A stretch of DNA of 6,324 bases from NCBI GenBank assembly GCA_012270265.1, contig JAAXIR010000130.1, forward strand, positions 1 through 6,324. Direction: 5' to 3'. This DNA comes from Candidatus Poseidoniales archaeon (GTDB taxonomy: Archaea > Thermoplasmatota > Poseidoniia > Poseidoniales > Poseidoniaceae). Both the position numbers and the translations under genes were made by a program. The notes under the pieces are model-generated. The model worked only from the letters and a program-made list of their open reading frames with translations. It was not told where the DNA came from and did not search any database. The stretch's first letter is position 1, and each line of letters opens with the position of its first letter. Positions 5,106 to 6,324 of the stretch are shown here, in pieces.

Positions 5106-6122
5106 TTAGAGCCAACTTTCACACGGCTGGCAATACCATGCTGAGTACTCAGGGTAAAGTTCAGCCATTTGATTGCAATTTGGACACTCCTTCAGTGCGT
5201 TACCGCCGAAGATTTCCTGAACAAGAGCAACATGCTGTTCTTCACTTACACCAAGCTGTTGGCGCATAACCCACATCATCTGATCTTCACTTGGCGAAAT
5301 GATGCCATCTTCAAGGACCAAAGCGATGACATTTCGATAATCGTCCAAGACATTGACATCACGGAAATCAAGGATGACGCCTCCCTTCTCTGCCACAATG
5401 TCTTGGCCACCAGGGTCATCGACGAAGAGAACAAGTGATTCTGCTTTCAGAGCATCATCTCGCAATTCAAAGGAAATGCGGTTGCCATCTAGATTTGCGT
5501 ACACCAGCCGTGACGAACGATTGATGACATTGGTAATCGATCTTGCCGTATCTTCACTGTTGCGACCACGTTTCCATCCAGTTGGGCTTCGTTCATTGTA
5601 AGCATAAAATTCGGTTCCTTTGCCAGGGTATTCGAGGCGAATCTCTTCTCCTCCGTCAAATCCATTGGAGACTATGGTCAATGCAGCAACTTCTGTTGAA
5701 ACCAAGTTGTCGTCATCGTCAAAACTAATCATGAGTGGCTTGCGATCCTCAGATGCAGCATTGTAGTGCCCTTGCATTCCGCTCATCCACTTATCCTCCA
5801 ATCGCTTGAGCGATTGTTCTTGCTCAGCGGAGAGATTCGAATCGACACCAAGGACGCCTTTGAGGTCACCTCGCTCCATTTCTGCCTTGAATTCGTTATT
5901 CAATTCTGAATCACGACGGTGATTCGGCGGTGGCCCACGGACCTTGCGAGAGACGTGATTTGGATCTGCCCACTCGTACGAGCACCGGCTGCATACAAGA
6001 TAACCTTCCATGGTCGATGGTTGGCTTTCTCCACCACAACGGGCACAATCCCCATCATCTTGGATTGAAAGATTGTCAGCCGCTTCCTTTCTTCCTTTGC
6101 GGATGCCACCAAACCCAGCCAT
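5106..6122 (-). CDS. Double zinc-ribbon protein with TerB-like segment, function unknown
   Basis: The 338-residue protein has two zinc ribbons of the same geometry, CxxC-14 residues-CxxC: Cys26/29/44/47 near the N-terminus and Cys313/316/331/334 at the extreme C-terminus. The first ribbon (CARCGG...YLVCSRCSYEW) has the look of the TFIIB-type or transcription-factor ribbons of archaea. Residues 55-120 are charged and probably helical. The middle (about 125-265) is a mixed domain I do not recognise. Residues 267-304 (ALVLEDGIISPSEDQMMWVM onward) follow a 'DGxIxxxE...LGxxxEQH' pattern like TerB or EF-hand-type helical pairs, placed directly before the second ribbon. There is no signal peptide or membrane helix, so it is cytoplasmic. 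The start is ATG 6122, 53 bases after the upstream gene's stop, with a CTTCATAG box 30 bases before it and no Shine-Dalgarno. The actin gene follows after 96 bases. A regulatory or nucleic-acid-binding role is possible but not shown. Confidence 0.85.
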   Translation of the reverse strand: MAGFGGIRKGRKEAADNLSIQDDGDCARCGGESQPSTMEGYLVCSRCSYEWADPNHVSRKVRGPPPNHRRDSELNNEFKAEMERGDLKGVLGVDSNLSAEQEQSLKRLEDKWMSGMQGHYNAASEDRKPLMISFDDDDNLVSTEVAALTIVSNGFDGGEEIRLEYPGKGTEFYAYNERSPTGWKRGRNSEDTARSITNVINRSSRLVYANLDGNRISFELRDDALKAESLVLFVDDPGGQDIVAEKGGVILDFRDVNVLDDYRNVIALVLEDGIISPSEDQMMWVMRQQLGVSEEQHVALVQEIFGGNALKECPNCNQMAELYPEYSAWYCQPCESWL

Positions 6123-6145
6123 ACTTTAGCCACGGGACAGACTTT

Positions 6146-6153
6146 CTATGAAG
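6146..6153 (-). promoter_or_regulatory. Putative TATA-like promoter box of the zinc-ribbon gene (CTTCATAG)
   Basis: CTTCATAG reads on the minus strand, and its TTCATAG part begins 30 bases before ATG 6122, inside the 53-base intergenic gap. It matches the boxes of the actin gene and selO in both sequence and distance. Confidence 0.4.
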
Positions 6154-6175
6154 CCTTCTATCCAAGCCTTTAGAA

Positions 6176-6324
6176 CTACAAGAGCATGGCTTTCAGACCG
6201 TAATGCATCATGCCATCTTGTCCATAGAGGCGTCGTACGTCAAAGCGACCGCTTCCATCGATAACCGGTTCGTTGTGATCGTCATCGGCCAACTTGAAGC
6301 CGCCTTTTGGACCGTCTGGAGATT
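6176..6324 (-). CDS. C-terminal 48 codons of an unrecognised protein (partial)
   Basis: An open frame enters from the right edge and ends at TAG 6178-6176. The visible peptide begins SPDGPKGGFKLADDDHNEPV and ends RRLYGQDGMMHYGLKAMLL. Its balanced composition, with conserved-looking Gly, Asp and aromatic residues, looks like real coding. The other two minus-strand frames are less convincing: one stops after 13 codons, and the other has a Thr/Ala/Met-rich composition and stops at about 6209. I do not recognise the family. The protein ends 53 bases before the zinc-ribbon start, in the same orientation, so read-through transcription is possible. Confidence 0.6.
   Translation of the reverse strand, partial: SPDGPKGGFKLADDDHNEPVIDGSGRFDVRRLYGQDGMMHYGLKAMLL

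Overview
The window looks like a piece of a planktonic marine archaeal genome, most likely Marine Group II (Poseidoniales) or a close Thermoplasmatota relative. The evidence is a secreted PhoX-like protein ending in a PGF-CTERM archaeosortase signal, archaeal-style promoter spacing (an A/T-containing box about 28-30 bases before start codons that lack a Shine-Dalgarno sequence), moderate GC content and compact spacing. The lineage is inferred from protein character, not from a marker gene. Every supportable gene lies on the minus strand, so the biological reading order runs from high to low coordinates.

Reading order: (1) the C-terminal 48 codons of an unrecognised protein (6176-6324). (2) A 338-residue protein with a four-cysteine zinc ribbon of identical spacing at each end and a DUF/TerB-like 'DGxIxxxE' segment before the second ribbon (5106-6122). 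(3) A 345-residue actin-like ATPase closest, from memory, to the magnetosome filament protein MamK (3972-5009). (4) A two-helix membrane protein with a glutamine/proline-rich repeat tail, 9 bases downstream (3231-3962). (5) A CobB-type sirtuin, 6 bases downstream (2517-3224). (6) A PhoX/DUF839 phosphatase-like exported protein broken by a frameshift (300-2481). (7) The N-terminal 69 codons of a SelO/YdiU pseudokinase-fold AMP-transferase (1-208).

The actin, membrane protein and sirtuin, and possibly the phosphatase, look like one transcription unit (gaps 9, 6 and 35 bases). The zinc-ribbon gene, the actin gene and the selO gene each have a CTTCA(A)TA(A)G box 28-30 bases before the start codon and no Shine-Dalgarno. 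The sirtuin and phosphatase genes have Shine-Dalgarno-like sequences instead. This suggests leaderless transcripts for the first gene of each unit and leadered translation within the operon.

The two observations most worth following are the MamK-like archaeal actin paired with a Q/P-rich membrane protein, and the phosphatase frameshift. The frameshift coincides exactly with a 25-base imperfect tandem repeat whose removal restores one 718-residue protein. No CRISPR array, tRNA, rRNA or insertion sequence was seen.
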